Below are positions 12,181 to 23,487 of a stretch of DNA of 64,000 bases, one piece after another. Source of the stretch: Austropuccinia psidii (lineage: Eukaryota; Basidiomycota; Pucciniomycetes; Pucciniales; Sphaerophragmiaceae); NCBI GenBank assembly GCA_023105745.1, contig JALGQZ010000006.1, positions 34,551,686 to 34,615,685 of the forward strand, in the 5' to 3' direction. Position numbers and translations under genes: made by a program. Each line of letters begins with the position of its first letter. Positions within the stretch are counted from its first letter, which is position 1. Under the pieces are notes generated by a model that had not been told where the DNA came from, ran no database searches, and saw only the letters and a program-made list of their open reading frames with translations.

Positions 12181-13808
12181 TGTCACAACCACAAAGAATG
12201 ACCCTCGTCAATTGGTGTTGCCTCAAGCCCAGCCTGAAACCAAGTTGCGGCCAATTGGTCACACCATATCTTTTATGGCCCATTGGCCCCCTATGGTGCT
12301 CTATTGCCTTTTGGTCATAACACCTTTTTCCCTGGCCATATCCTGCCATCATTGGCCTCCTTGGCCAACTTTCATCTCACCAACCCCCAGGGCTTTATCT
12401 TTGTTTGGGGCCTGGGTTTCCTTTCAGTCTTCCAGGGGTCTATGGACCCTCTAGCCACCATCAGGCCTCTTGGCCCAACCCCTTATATTAAGAAGGTTTT
12501 GGGCTAAATGGCTTTTTGGGGGCCTTTAGGCCCTCTATGGACCACGGTCCATATGCCATGATCCACGGTCTGTGGGCCCTTTAGGCCCCTTCTGGGCTAG
12601 TCCAATGAGGCCAAAGCAGGCAGTCCACTAGCCCCCAAGGCCAGGTGGGTCCCAAACAACAAGTGGGCTTACCTGAGCCAGTTTGTGACCATGGACCCAA
12701 ATCCACCAATTTTGGCCAAGAAAACAAAAGGTCCCAATTTCCAACCAAGGACCACCAGTGGCCCATTTACAACCATGGCCTCTGGTAACCCCCAGAGGCC
12801 ACCATCTCAGCTCAAATTCACCCTTCCCCTCAACTCAAGGGGAATACTTCCCTTTCCTCCCTGCATCCTATACTCAAGGATGTGGGAGTGGTGCATATAT
12901 GGTATTATATACCATTATGCACCATTTTTGCTCAGAAATCCAATGGTGACGTTTTCAGGACCCAATTCCATGATCCCAAATCAAGTTCCCAAAATTCATC
13001 ACCATTTTTGAAGGATGACTCTTCAGCTCATCAGTCTGGCAATCCATGGTGGCTATCAGAAGACCATTTCAGGACCCCAACCACCTGGCCCTGCAGGAGT
13101 TGGGTTGGAAATTCTTTCAGAATTATAACAAGGGTCTTTCCCAGAGGTTATGCATCATTCAATCAGCTGTCAAGGCAGAAAGTACTTCAATACCCTGGAC
13201 AAATTAATTGGTTCATACAGGTAGCAATCAATCATACCTGTATGTCCTTGTCCCAATTGGGCCAATTCATACTCCACTGGGGGAATTCCATCACACAGTT
13301 CCATTTTCAATATGGCCATAATTGTATTGAACCAATTCAGAAAATACAGCCCAGTGATTCACCTTCCAGGATCAGCCTCTCAGTTTTTCACATATACTGG
13401 CAACCTTTCATCACCTGGGGACTTTCTCCCCAGTTAATTAATATATTGGATGTATTTTTATCCTTCTTTTATTTGACCTTATTAAGAGTAAATACTGATA
13501 ACCTTAAGTCAGTCATTTTCACATTTTCTTCTTTGCCTGTCAGTGGATATTGATGGTCATATCCTTTACCAATTCCATTCTTCTTTCTGGCAGGTTGAGA
13601 CAGTGAATTGAGGATTCATTTCGTTGCCTCGTTGGCTTTTGGCTTGTTGTTATCCTGGCCATTGGCTTCCTTTTTCTTTTATCTTTGGCATATTTGTCTT
13701 TACCCTTTTATTATTCTTTTAATAAATATATTCTTTTGGAGCCCTCCGAGTGAGTTCTTGATTCCTGAGTGCCAGGCTACTATTACTTTCATAAGAGCCC
13801 CTGTGACA
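12181..13808 (+). mobile_element. solo LTR-C with target-site duplication CACAA
   Basis: It starts TGTCACAACC and ends CCCCTGTGACA, so the termini form the inverted repeat TGTCACA/TGTGACA. It is flanked by CACAA at 12176-12180 and 13809-13813. The flanks on both sides continue the LTR-D sequence, which proves insertion. No internal region is present, so it is a solo LTR left by recombination between two LTRs. It is unusually GC-rich for this window, with many GGCC-containing words between 12280 and 12830. Open frames of up to 223 codons run through it, but they have no domain match and the inverted copy at 1729-3022 does not keep them open. Confidence 0.9.
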
Positions 13809-14135
13809 CACAACCATTCCTGAACTAGCAGGATATTTATTGTAGGCATAGCTTGTGAGTTGTGCAAATCTCATTAGTGTTTCTCAGTAGCTTAGTATTA
13901 TTGAAGAATAGGAGTTTAACTGTAGTGAAATTCCCTGTATCCTGGCTCAGTAGTTTATGATCAGTTAATAATAGGAGTATACCCATGGTGAAAAGCTCAG
14001 TGGCCTTTCTCAGTAGCTGAGTATTATTGAATAATAGTAGTAGTGCCATAATGAAGATCTCAGTAGTTTAGTATTATTGATGAACAGTTGTATAAGCATA
14101 GTGAAATGCTTGGTAGACTTTCTCAAGAGCTTAAT
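13809..14135 (+). repeat. LTR-D copy 2, second segment
   Basis: It continues LTR-D after the solo LTR-C. CCTGAACTAGCAGGATAT matches the complement of 53540-53560, followed by several diverged copies of a 65-75 base unit containing CTCAGTAGCTTAGTATTATT. The same internal tandem unit is present in LTR-D copy 1 (53400-53520). It ends at TTAAT (14131-14135), the TSD of the Gy1 element inserted here. Confidence 0.8.
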
Positions 14136-16029
14136 TGAAGATTTTTCTATGAAACTGTTGATAATAGTACTATTAATCAATAGTAATATAACTTTTATTA
14201 TGAAATATAATAATAAAAGTATTATAATGAAAATTAAATAATTGATTAATTAATTATATCTTTTACTTGATATACACTATTCGTTATTATAGCAGTAAGA
14301 AGTAATTTTATACAAGAATCAATTACAAGAAGTATTAAAAACTTCTTTATTAAGCTAATAAAATTAATTTAATATATAATTATCTTCTACAAGAGTAATT
14401 TTCAATACTATTCTTGAAGAAAACTATTACTAGAGAAAAAATTTAAGAATTAATAAAAAACCACTCACTGATACTACAATGAACCTAGAAAAAGTTTTCT
14501 AGAGGGATTTGATGGATAACATTGGATTTAGATGATAAAAAAATGATTTATAACAGTACTACAACAATATATAATTGATTTCTATGATTCCAAATCTTTC
14601 TGATTCATTCTCAAAAAATCAAAACATTCAAGAAAGCTTTTTGAGTAATACTTACTTGTTGGTAATAAAGGTATAATTGGATAATAAGATGATTTGGAAG
14701 AAACTGCGAGAGGAGGCCTCTTTTAAGTAAAAAACAGCTCACAGAGGCGTGCCATGGAGCAAACATAAAAAAAAGTGAGTGAGAAAACAACAATCCCTTT
14801 TGGATTAATAATTGAATCATCTGTTGTCATGTAAGATTATCATAATTACTTAATGGATCCTTTAATGTGACTACCAACCCAAATACGGTTAAGAATAAAA
14901 GGAGTAAGAACTTTAAATCTTCTTTTATTTAAAAATGAATATTGGTTTCTCAAAGTTATAGATTTTATTGGAAATTTCACCACAGGTTGTATTTTATGTG
15001 AGTTTTGAAAGATTCAGTGTTTCACATGGAATAATCAAAAATGGAATGTGGGTAAAACTCTTAATTTTACCTATGAAACTGTAATTCTCTTTGTTTTCTT
15101 TATGGAGAAGACTGTTCTCCATTGGTCTTGAAAGCTTTAAAATGATACATTTAGAACTGTATTTTTAATTAATTTTTGATGGTTTTACCTCATTTATACA
15201 TAGAATTGAAAATAGCACTCTATGACAGGTTTCAATGGGGTAAATCAATGGATTCTAGTCTAAAGATGGCTTTAATTCATTTTTTGAGGCTTATCCATGG
15301 AAAATGATAAATAATTGAGATGGTTGAAAGAGTCTAAGTAGCTCTTTACCTCCTTGGAAAGTCAAAATAGCAGCTGATTTGCAATTTCTTATGATTTAAT
15401 GAGATTTTAACTTGGTAACCCAGTTCCCAAAAGGTTTGAGTACAATAATTGGGCCATGATCAGCCTTGGATCTAAGCTTTAGAGCTATCCACATCTCAGA
15501 GGCCTCAGAAGTTTGGTACCCTGGCTCTCTTTGATGTCTTTTGTCCCCTCTAGCTATTTTCACATCAAAAAATAGAAATTCAGGTTTCAAGACTGATATC
15601 CACTATGGGTGTATCAAAACTGTACTTACAAATACCATGATATTAAGTGCCACAAACATGCACAAGACTATTATTAGTGTATATGTAATATGGGATTTCT
15701 CACATTCCTATTATTTTGGCATGAAATTGGGAAAAAAATTCAAAATTCTTCTATATGGTATTGAATTTTTTTCCATATCACCACTGCACAGAGTTCATTT
15801 AAGCTTATTCACTCTATGGAGCTACCCTAGCTGAAATTGGTGTGGAATCCAAATCTAGACTTAAATCCATGGATTTACTTACTTAATAGAAATCTATTCA
15901 TCTTTTCTGAAATCAAAGATGATGAGTTTCAAATGTATGAATGACTTATGGGTTATGCATAGTTCAAAAAGTATTCTTGAAGATAATTGTGGCCTATCTC
16001 AGTATGTAGAATATACCTTAAGGCTCACA
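14136..16029 (-). repeat. 3' LTR of Gy1-1
   Basis: It starts TGAAGATTTTTCTATGAAAC and ends CCTTAAGGCTCACA, giving 1894 bp. Immediately inside lies TTCCCTCCCACC, which on the element's strand is the purine-rich GGTGGGAGGGAA expected of a polypurine tract. It is about 30 bp longer than the 5' LTR. Confidence 0.85.
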
Positions 16030-16250
16030 TTCCCTCCCACCAAAAAATAAAATTTTACTACAATTTTATTAATGATATCAATAAAAAAAGGGCCCAAAGG
16101 GGGTTAATGTCCAATGTCCAACCTTTTTAGATTACTGGGAGCAATTAATTTAAATCATATTCACAGCTTTATTTGGGCTTGTGGCCTTCTTTCATGGCTA
16201 AATCTTTTCAAGAGCTTTTCTGAGTCAGGTATCTCCAATTCCGCCAGCCA

Positions 16251-16679
16251 TTAATCTCCATGTATGGGATTTTTATATCTGACAAGACATTCTCTTTGAT
16301 TTTTACACCTAAGTCTCCTTTCTTTAATTACTTTCTTTATCTTTTTTTCTTCACTCTGTTCCACTGGTGGTACAGTCAAAGGAGTTGGTTTCCTTAAAGG
16401 AAGCAATTCTTTATCAGCTGGTTGATAATGTTCTATCAAGATGACTGGAAAATCTGGATGTTTATTTTCTAATTCACCACTCAATTCCACTTGAACTGCA
16501 TTGGTTCCATGTAAGGAAGCAATAACAAAATGTCCTAAATAAGAATCTTTGAGCTTCTTTGGGCCTTTGATATTATTAAAATTGAAAGTTGAAACTAGAA
16601 CCAAGTCCACTAATTTGATGTTTGGTACTTTATGACTCTTGTCCCACTTCTGTTGTGCATAGTCAAAAGTGTCATTCAT
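16251..16679 (-). pseudogene. Gy1-1 integrase C-terminal domain and broken chromodomain
   Basis: A 142-codon frame reads from the end of the integrase (FDYAQQKWDKSHK, then LVLVSTFNFNNIKGPKKLKD) through a segment ending in FPVILIEHYQP, the position of the usual V-LL-PY block. It continues into KERRLRCKNQRECLVRYKNP, the start of a chromodomain. In Gy2 the same position continues with the conserved tryptophan segment DEWLLEKDI; here the frame stops first. The family role of this tail is to steer integration to chromatin marks. It is collinear with 22175-22606. Confidence 0.8.
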
Positions 16680-17502
16680 ACTTTTTTTTAATGATGTTTC
16701 ACTTTATCAATCATTATTTTGAAGCTTGAAGATGTAGCATGGATGTAAATCAAATCTTTCCTCAGTGATTCTGCTGGAAGTCTTGGGTTCCATCCTTTCT
16801 CCAACATAGCAGGAGTTTGGCCCATGGCAGAATGGAATGATGTCTTATATGCCAATTTTAATGCAGAAATTACAGTGCACCAGTTATGGGTAAAGCAATC
16901 TGAGTGTTTGAATTATAATCCATAAGCACAGAATCTGCTGATCATGTCCTCTAAAGCTTGATTCATTCTTTCTTCTAGCCCATTAGTTTGAGGGTTAAAT
17001 GTTATAGAAAATGATAACTTGGTCCCAAACAATTTCTGAAGATTAGTCCCAAGCAAGTGTTATAGCTTCTGTAACCACTTGGAGAAAGTGCTGTGACCCA
17101 ATCCATGTTAAAAACTCCTAAAGGAAATTTTGGTTCTTGAATATGAATCATTAGTCCAAATTTCTTACTTGTACCCCTGTTTGCTTTTCGGAATCTGTCA
17201 CAGGTATTGCAATATTCAATGTTTTCTTTTCTCCAAGATTTCCACCATGCACATTTTTTCACTTTTTCAAGTGTTCTGGATTCTGACAGGTGTCAGGAGT
17301 AGATGCTATCATGGCATTCATGAAGAATGGTATTGATAAACAATCTGATACACAATTTCATCACACAAGAATGTTTATTTCTGTGGTAAATTATTCCATC
17401 AAACAAGTGAAATTTTCCTTCATAATACAAATTTTTCCAAACTTCATCTAGTGAATTGACAAAAGATGTATGTTTGCAGTCTTTATCTAACAAGGAAGTC
17501 AA
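16680..17502 (-). pseudogene. Gy1-1 integrase zinc-binding and core domains, internally deleted
   Basis: Frames at 17293-17502 and 17002-17262 give the region before and across the H2C2 zinc finger (GIIYHRNKHSCVM, then EYCNTCDRFRKANRG) and the first catalytic aspartate in NMDWVTALSP. Just after NTCLGLIF the frame jumps to a segment equivalent to LFGTKLSFS. The part carrying the second catalytic aspartate (DRDPKF in Gy2) is therefore deleted. Beyond it come a decayed HPQTDG region and TFHSAMGQTPAM-like segments with stops. The enzyme cannot have been active after this deletion. Confidence 0.8.
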
Positions 17503-17520
17503 GATATGACAATTCTTGCC

Positions 17521-18130
17521 CTACTTATAAGATTCTCTGACTTCTTCAAAGAATTCAGTCTCAATATATGTTTTGTTCATTCCTTCAACTGGAATATGTG
17601 GTTCTGCTTCCAAAGGTACATAATCTGGATTATCAGAAGTATTGGTTAATGCCCACCTACTAAGCCCATCAGTATTTTTGTGAGATTTTCCTGCCTTATT
17701 AGCTATATTCATATTACTTCTATATTCTTGAATGAATCCTTGCCATCTCAACATATGTCATTTAGGATTTTTTGTGTTAAGAAGTGATTTCATGGCATTG
17801 CAGTCAGTTATCACTTCAAAAACACTTCCATAAAGATAATAGTGTAGTTTTTCAAGTGCCCATACCAAAACTAAGTACTGAATCTGGCTTGCACCATATG
17901 TGGATTCTTTTGGTTTGATTTGTCTTGCAATGTAACAAACTGGTCCATTTGTAGGCTTTTCATCAATAATTTGGACTTGATGTAGGTCTTCCCCTAATCT
18001 ACCTCCATATACATCAGTGTAAAATTTAAAAGGTATATTCCAGTTAGGCATGAGGAGTAAAGTCCTTTTGTAAGCGCTTTCCTTATCTTCTCTTAATATT
18101 TAATTCTTTCCTGTGTCATTTGAAATACTG
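17521..18130 (-). pseudogene. Gy1-1 RNase H domain remnant
   Basis: The frames at 17758-18051 and 17521-17754 contain NIPFKFYTDVYGGRLGEDLH, QIKPKESTYGASQIQYLVL, VITDCNAMKSLLN and [11 protein letters not shown]. These align with RNase H of Gy2, where the catalytic residues are D785, E830, D855 and D900 of the 23488-26523 frame. Here the catalytic glutamate of QMECL is replaced (QIQYL), and an in-frame stop separates the two parts at 17755-17757. Confidence 0.8.
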
Positions 18131-19073
18131 TCTGTTGATCACAGATTCTACAGAGTGATTTGGCTAGAATTGCAAATTATTTCACGGGTTGCCTGGAATG
18201 ACTGGAAAATCCAAGAAAAGAAATCATTCCTTTCGTATTCTGGGGTATTGTCTTAAGTAACACTGCTTCCACTTTATTTTTGTCAATACCCAAGCTTAAG
18301 CCGGAAACAATATGTCCTAAAGCTTTAAGTTCTTCAAGGCTGAAGTTACATCTCTTGAGTGAATGCTTCATATTCACTGATGCAAATTTTTCAAGTACTC
18401 TTACAAGTCTTTCAAGGTGCAAAGACCATGAATCAGAACATATTATAATATCATCAATATGAATGATAATCCATTGTTCAGATAATCCTTTGGGGAAGAT
18501 GGTATTCATCATTCTTTGATAATGAGATGGTGCATTTTTAATATCAATTGGCATTCTAAGATACTCATAAATGACACAGTGACTTATAATGCTAAGTAAT
18601 TTCTTAGCTTTGGGGGTGGATTTTATATACTTGGCTTTAGAAAATTGGGTAAAGGTTTTTTGGATTCTACGAATTGAATAGCTATCTGCAATTGTTTAGG
18701 TATTCAGTGCTCTGAAATATCCAACCATTCTAAATTTATCACTGTGTGAAGCCATAATAACAGGTGTTGTCACCTCAACTCCCTCATTATGGCCTACTTT
18801 CCTTAGTACACCTAGTTGGATCAACCCTTGGATATGTTTCTCCAAGGTTTCTCTAACTCTGTAACTGCCTGGATAAGATGGTTTTCTAAGTACTGGAGTG
18901 TATCTTCTGTCAATATTAAGAGTAATAACAACTTCATGCCCTTTAATAGTGTCTAATGGTTCATTAGCAGAAGCAAATGCATTTTTATATATGCACAACA
19001 CATTAATAAGCTCTTGCCTTATTCTGAGTGACAATGATGGATTTTTTTGTGCCTCCACAACTTGATCAGTCAC
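18131..19073 (-). pseudogene. Gy1-1 reverse transcriptase remnant
   Basis: The frame at 18696-19073 holds the N-terminal RT part ([51 protein letters not shown]). The frame at 18177-18554 holds the palm and thumb, with the active-site box IIHIDDIIICSD, KCNFSLEELKALGHIVSGLS and GMISFLGFSSHSRQ. Between them (18555-18695) the segment with the first catalytic aspartate is full of stops. It is homologous to residues 440-760 of the Gy2 polyprotein. Confidence 0.85.
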
Positions 19074-19084
19074 AAATATTTCCT

Positions 19085-19521
19085 TCTAAGTATCTTTCTT
19101 TGAAGATACTATTGATATTTGTTTGGGCATATTGGAAAAAGCAAATTTTTGCCTTTTATTTTCTCCAATTGTAAAATATCTGGCTCTATGGTTATTGATT
19201 TAAATACCATAAATATTCAAGTAATCTTTTCCAAGAATGATATGTTGAGATGTACAATTGTCCATCACTACTATATCTGTATTCATTTTCACACTTCCTT
19301 AAAGGTGTGTAAATACAATATTAATGTCCAGAATGCCAAAAGGTATATACATACTGGCAATACTAAGTCTTACAACTGCTATTGGTAATACATGTTTTTT
19401 CCATTCAGGAAGTATGGCAAGGAGGTAATCTTTGCCTACACAAGTGCAAAATGCTCCTGTGTCCATATTAACTTTGGCTTCAGTATTGATGTGATACAAG
19501 ATCCCCAGAAGGGTATCCTTT
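19085..19521 (-). pseudogene. Gy1-1 aspartic protease remnant
   Basis: The minus frame at 19299-19499 includes the protease active-site segment VNMDTGAFCTCVGKDYL (DTG intact), followed after a break by the equivalents of HIILGNDYL and NHKARYFTIG near 19140-19260. The frame is cut just upstream of the active site by the LTR-B inserted at 19522. Its other half resumes beyond 31571. The partly matching copy at 46020-46440 confirms that the join is collinear. Confidence 0.8.
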
Positions 19522-20030
19522 TGTCAGGCTGAGTATATGAAGAGGTGATAATAAATAGTATTTACAACATAAACTATGACTGTGACACATATAATCATGT
19601 TAAAAATGGGTTTTAATAAAATTAAAGGGCTTTACTAATGATTATAAGTGGTGGTGAGTGCTGATGAAAGCCCTGGGTGCAGCTTTACCCATTGGGTAAC
19701 AATACTAAAGTTTATAGTATAACCTGATTATTTTCCAAGAGTATAGCAGTTTTTGACAGTTGTACTATGTAGGAATTCAAGAGCAGGATGGGTATTCCTT
19801 TTATGGCAGTGAAAAGGCTTCTAGACCTTTTGACGTAGAGGAAGTGAAGATTGTTTACTCTCAAGGACAGGCTTGTGGTTTGAAAAAGGCCTGTAGAACC
19901 TTTATTGGGCTCAGATGTGGCTTTGAAACCACATCTTGGAAGTTTTAACCAATACAGGGTGAAGATTTTCATCTGGGGACCACACAGCCTGATTCTGACG
20001 TGTATAATGCGTAGAATGCTGTACAGAACC
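19522..20030 (-). repeat. LTR-B inserted in Gy1-1, first segment
   Basis: It begins TGTCAGGCTGAGTATATGAAG and follows LTR-B at 48984 through GTGGTGGTGAGTGCTGATGA, TATTTTCCAAGAGTATAGC and the CTTGTGGTTTGA block to GTACAGAACC. There it is split by Gy2-1 and resumes at 30726. It is flanked by CCTTT (19517-19521) and CCATT (31572-31576), a 5-bp TSD with one later change. Confidence 0.85.
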
Positions 20031-22056
20031 TGTAAGGTTTGACTATGAAACAATAAGTAAAAATTACTAATTTTTTACTTATTGTACTCTGAATGTCCTT
20101 ATAATTGAAATAAATAAGATTAAAATAATAATAATAATAGAGAAATATTATTATTATGGCGTAAAAATATTATATTATTAAATAAATATAATAATATAAT
20201 TAATATTATATGAAATTATAATATTATAAATAATATATTAATATAAAATAATTAATATATTATAAAGCTCTTTATTATTGTTACCAACAAATAATAAAGG
20301 CGTAAAAAACTGTTTTTTATAAATAAAAAACAATTAATAACAATAATATTACTAATATTAAAGTTATATATTAATATAAATACTATTTATATTAATTAAG
20401 AATTATTAAGAGTAATAATAAGAGAGAAATTATTATAATAAGATGAAATAACCTACTTTTAACACTTAGAATAATAATATTGAGATTTGTTACGCCAAAA
20501 GAATATAATACAACTTTTTCAAATTGTATTTACAATAAAAAATAAAGAAAATTACTAAATTTCTTGATTTTTACGTGGAAATGAGTTTATAGAGAGATTT
20601 ATAACAAAAACAATTAAAGAATTGATTTAATCACGTAAAAATGGTGATTAATATTAAGATGGTCTTTGGTCTTTAATAATATAAGAGTTTTATATATAAA
20701 GAATAAAGAAATTACCTTTTATTTAATTGATTTAATGTTTTTGATGCGTCTGAGGGGTAAATAGAGTAAAAAGAGCTCTATTTATAGTAAATACTTCCCT
20801 CCTAGAGTCCAACAGGCTTCTAGTAGACGTGAAATGATCATATCCACTGGAATTGATCAATATTTTAAGGTTTGAGGGTGATTACATCATGATCAAACCA
20901 TATTACATCATTATTACACCATTATTTAGAGTTATCACTATAACTCTAAGTTTGATGACATCAGAGGCTTGGCAGAACCCCAAATTTCGTGGATTTCATT
21001 AGTTTTAATCATAAACTAATAGTATTCACCAATTTTATCACTCTTAAGACTGTTAAACCTAAATTAAGGTTACAGTATGTGATAATAACAGCTCAAATGA
21101 AGCTCAAACTTTGATCCTCAATAACTTTTAAGATTTACATGCTACAGCAATTCAGAGAGTGAATTCTGATAGCCTGGCATAACCTTATTATGCTGCCAAG
21201 AGCCTTTCATTACATCATCAAAACTCTAATTTTGATGATTTTTCTTGTAACTCATCTTTTCTGTCGAAATTCAATATTTTAAACTTCAAACCTTGATTTC
21301 AGGGGGTTATACCCTGAATTTAATAATAAAAACTACATCATTCTTCACGAATGAACTAGTAGAATCCAACTGTATACTTTTTTTTAAGTTTGGAACACTT
21401 TCACAACAAAGTGGTCAACAGCTCTGTTGATTTTTATCAATAATTCATCATAGGTTTTAACCTTGTTTATAATTTGTAAAATAAAGTTCATATCTGTGTT
21501 CTTACAGTAATTATGTGGTAACTTTATTTTTGGTTCATCATTCTATCATGTATAGTTTAGAAGATATTAGCTATGATCCTTGAATATATGCGTTGACCAA
21601 AAAAGTGCATATATTCAGGATAATTCCTTAAGTATTAACATTGGGAATTAGCTTGTTAATTGTTTTATGTGTGGATTTTCATGGGGAATCCACTGGTACA
21701 ATTTATTCCACATGTTGTTTCATTAGTTCTTGAGATAAATGAGGTTTTATGGTTTCTATAAGGTATTATACCTTATAATTCCTTAAATATTGACTTTACA
21801 TATATGCCATAAAAATGGTATATGTGTATTTTTCCATGGGGAATCCAATGGTATAACTTATTTTACATGTTGATTCCTTGGCTTTTAAGTTAAACCATTT
21901 TTTGTACCAATTTATGGTATTTTTTGTATATTTAAGTAATTATTCTTAATGTATAATTATTCTAAGTAATTTTAATATAATTATATTAAAGGCATAATTA
22001 TTCTGAGTCTTTTTTGTGACCTTATTGGGTATGTGGTAATATCTCAAAGGCTCACA
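20031..22056 (-). repeat. 3' LTR of Gy2-1
   Basis: It is 2026 bp and extremely AT-rich in the half near 20031 (long TTATATTAATATAAA runs), less so toward 22056. It starts TGTAAGG and ends GGCTCACA. Short inverted motifs such as GATCAAACC near 20890 recur in the old fragment at 5640-6090. Confidence 0.9.
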
Positions 22057-22070
22057 TTCCCTACCACCAA
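22057..22070 (-). other. polypurine tract of Gy2-1
   Basis: Directly inside the 3' LTR the plus strand reads TTCCCTACCACCAA. On the coding strand this is TTGGTGGTAGGGAA, a purine-rich tract touching the LTR, which in this class primes plus-strand DNA synthesis. The same motif, slightly changed, borders the LTRs at 9540, 16029 and 50417. Confidence 0.7.
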
Positions 22071-22174
22071 AAAAGATTGTACCACAATCTGATATGTGTG
22101 ATTAGGGCATCATCCACTGTCCTACCTCTTCATTAGACTTTGTTAGTCTTGAAGCTCAATAATGCTTAACTTTT

Positions 22175-22660
22175 CTATTTTTCAGGCTTTCTTTCATGTC
22201 TGAACCTTCTTAGTAGTTTATCAGCATTTGTTATATCTTTCTCAAGTAGCCATTCATCTTCCTGAGTTGAATTTCTATACCTTACAAGGTATTCCCTTTC
22301 TTTTTTGTTTCTTGTCCTTCTTTCTTTAAGGACTTTTACTATTTTCTTTTCCTCTCCTTCCTCCAAGGGGGGAATCTCAAGTGGGGGTTTATTTCTTAGT
22401 GGAAATAACTCCTTGTCACTTGAACTGTAAGGTTTTATCAGACTTACAGGGAAAGTTGGGTGTTTGTTCATTAGTTCACCTGTGAGTTCTAATTGCACAG
22501 CATTGGGTCCATGGAGTGCTTTTATCATAAATGGTCCTGCAAAGGAATCTTTCAATTTCTTTGGGCCTTTTATGTTATTGAAATTAAGGGTTGATACTAA
22601 AACCAAGTCTCCTATTTTGAAATCAGGTGGTTTATGACTTTTATCCCATCTTTCTTTTGC
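22175..22660 (-). pseudogene. Gy2-1 integrase C-terminal domain with chromodomain-like tail
   Basis: A 143-codon frame begins [18 protein letters not shown], continues FPVSLIKPYSSSDKELFP and ends with a chromodomain-like module: KERRTRNKKEREYLVRYRN, then DEWLLEKDI, then LLRRFRHER. This tail is typical of chromoviruses and is thought to guide integration to heterochromatin. The frame differs from the integrase frame upstream. A one-base change near 22657-22660, in the segment before KERWDKSH, shifts it. Apart from that shift the module looks intact. The stop is at 22175-22177. Confidence 0.85.
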
Positions 22661-23487
22661 TATTTAAAAGAATCTTGCATGCATCTGTTTGCATGGTGTC
22701 TTGCTTTGTCAAGCATTATCTTGAAACTGCTTGCTGTTGGATGTATATCCACTAAGTCCTTTTTGAGGGTGTCATAAGGAAGTCTTGGATTCCAACCTTT
22801 CTCTAGCATTGCTGGTGTTTTGCCAGTAGAAGAATGGATTGATGTCTTATATGCCAGTTCAAGTGCTGGAATTAGTGTACACCAATCATGGGTAAAACCA
22901 TCAGAATCTTTGAATTCTAGCCCATAAGCACAGAATCTTCTGATCATGTCCTCTAAGTTCTGTATCATTCTTTCTGCTAAACCATCAGTTTGGGGATGGT
23001 AAGCTGTTGAGAATGATAGCTTTGTCCCAAACAAGTTATGGAGATTTGTCCATAATGCTGAAGTGAACTTTGGGTCTCTGTCACTTATAATATTTTGGAA
23101 TAAGCCTGTGTGACTAATGACTTTATTTCATATCATTATGGCTGTATCCATAGCTGTGTCATCTTTATGACATGGTAAGAACATGGGAGTTTTACTGTAC
23201 CTGTCAACTAGCACTAGGCATGCATTATAACTCCTGTCTCCTCCTGGAGGTAAGGCTGTTACCCAATCCATATGAACTATTTCCCATGGGGATTTTGGTT
23301 CTTGGATTTGGATCATCATTCCAAATTTCTTTCCTGTGGCTCTGTTGGCTTTTTGACATCTGTCACAGGTTTGGCAGTATTCTGCAACATCTTTCTTCCA
23401 ATTTGGCCACCAAGAGCAGGTTTTCACCCTCTCTAGTGTCCTATCTTCTGAGAGATGTCCAGATGCAACACTATCATGACACTCATG
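22661..23487 (-). pseudogene. Gy2-1 integrase zinc-binding and catalytic core
   Basis: It lies in the same frame as the large polyprotein upstream. It reads the H2C2 finger (HECHDSVASGHLS, then YCQTCDRCQKANR), the first catalytic Asp in HMDWVTALPPGGD, the second in [13 protein letters not shown], and the Glu in [13 protein letters not shown]. Further on come [16 protein letters not shown] and [11 protein letters not shown]. All three D,D,E residues are therefore present. Two TGA codons break the frame, at 23488-23490 just before HECHD and at 23128-23130 between the first and second Asp. A frameshift ends it at about 22660. It would join viral-type cDNA to host DNA if translated whole. Confidence 0.85.

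Noticed and set aside
12882..13553. Open frame of 223 codons on the plus strand
   Set aside because: It lies wholly inside the solo LTR-C, shows no domain, and the inverted copy at 1729-3022 does not preserve it as a long frame; high local GC explains its length.
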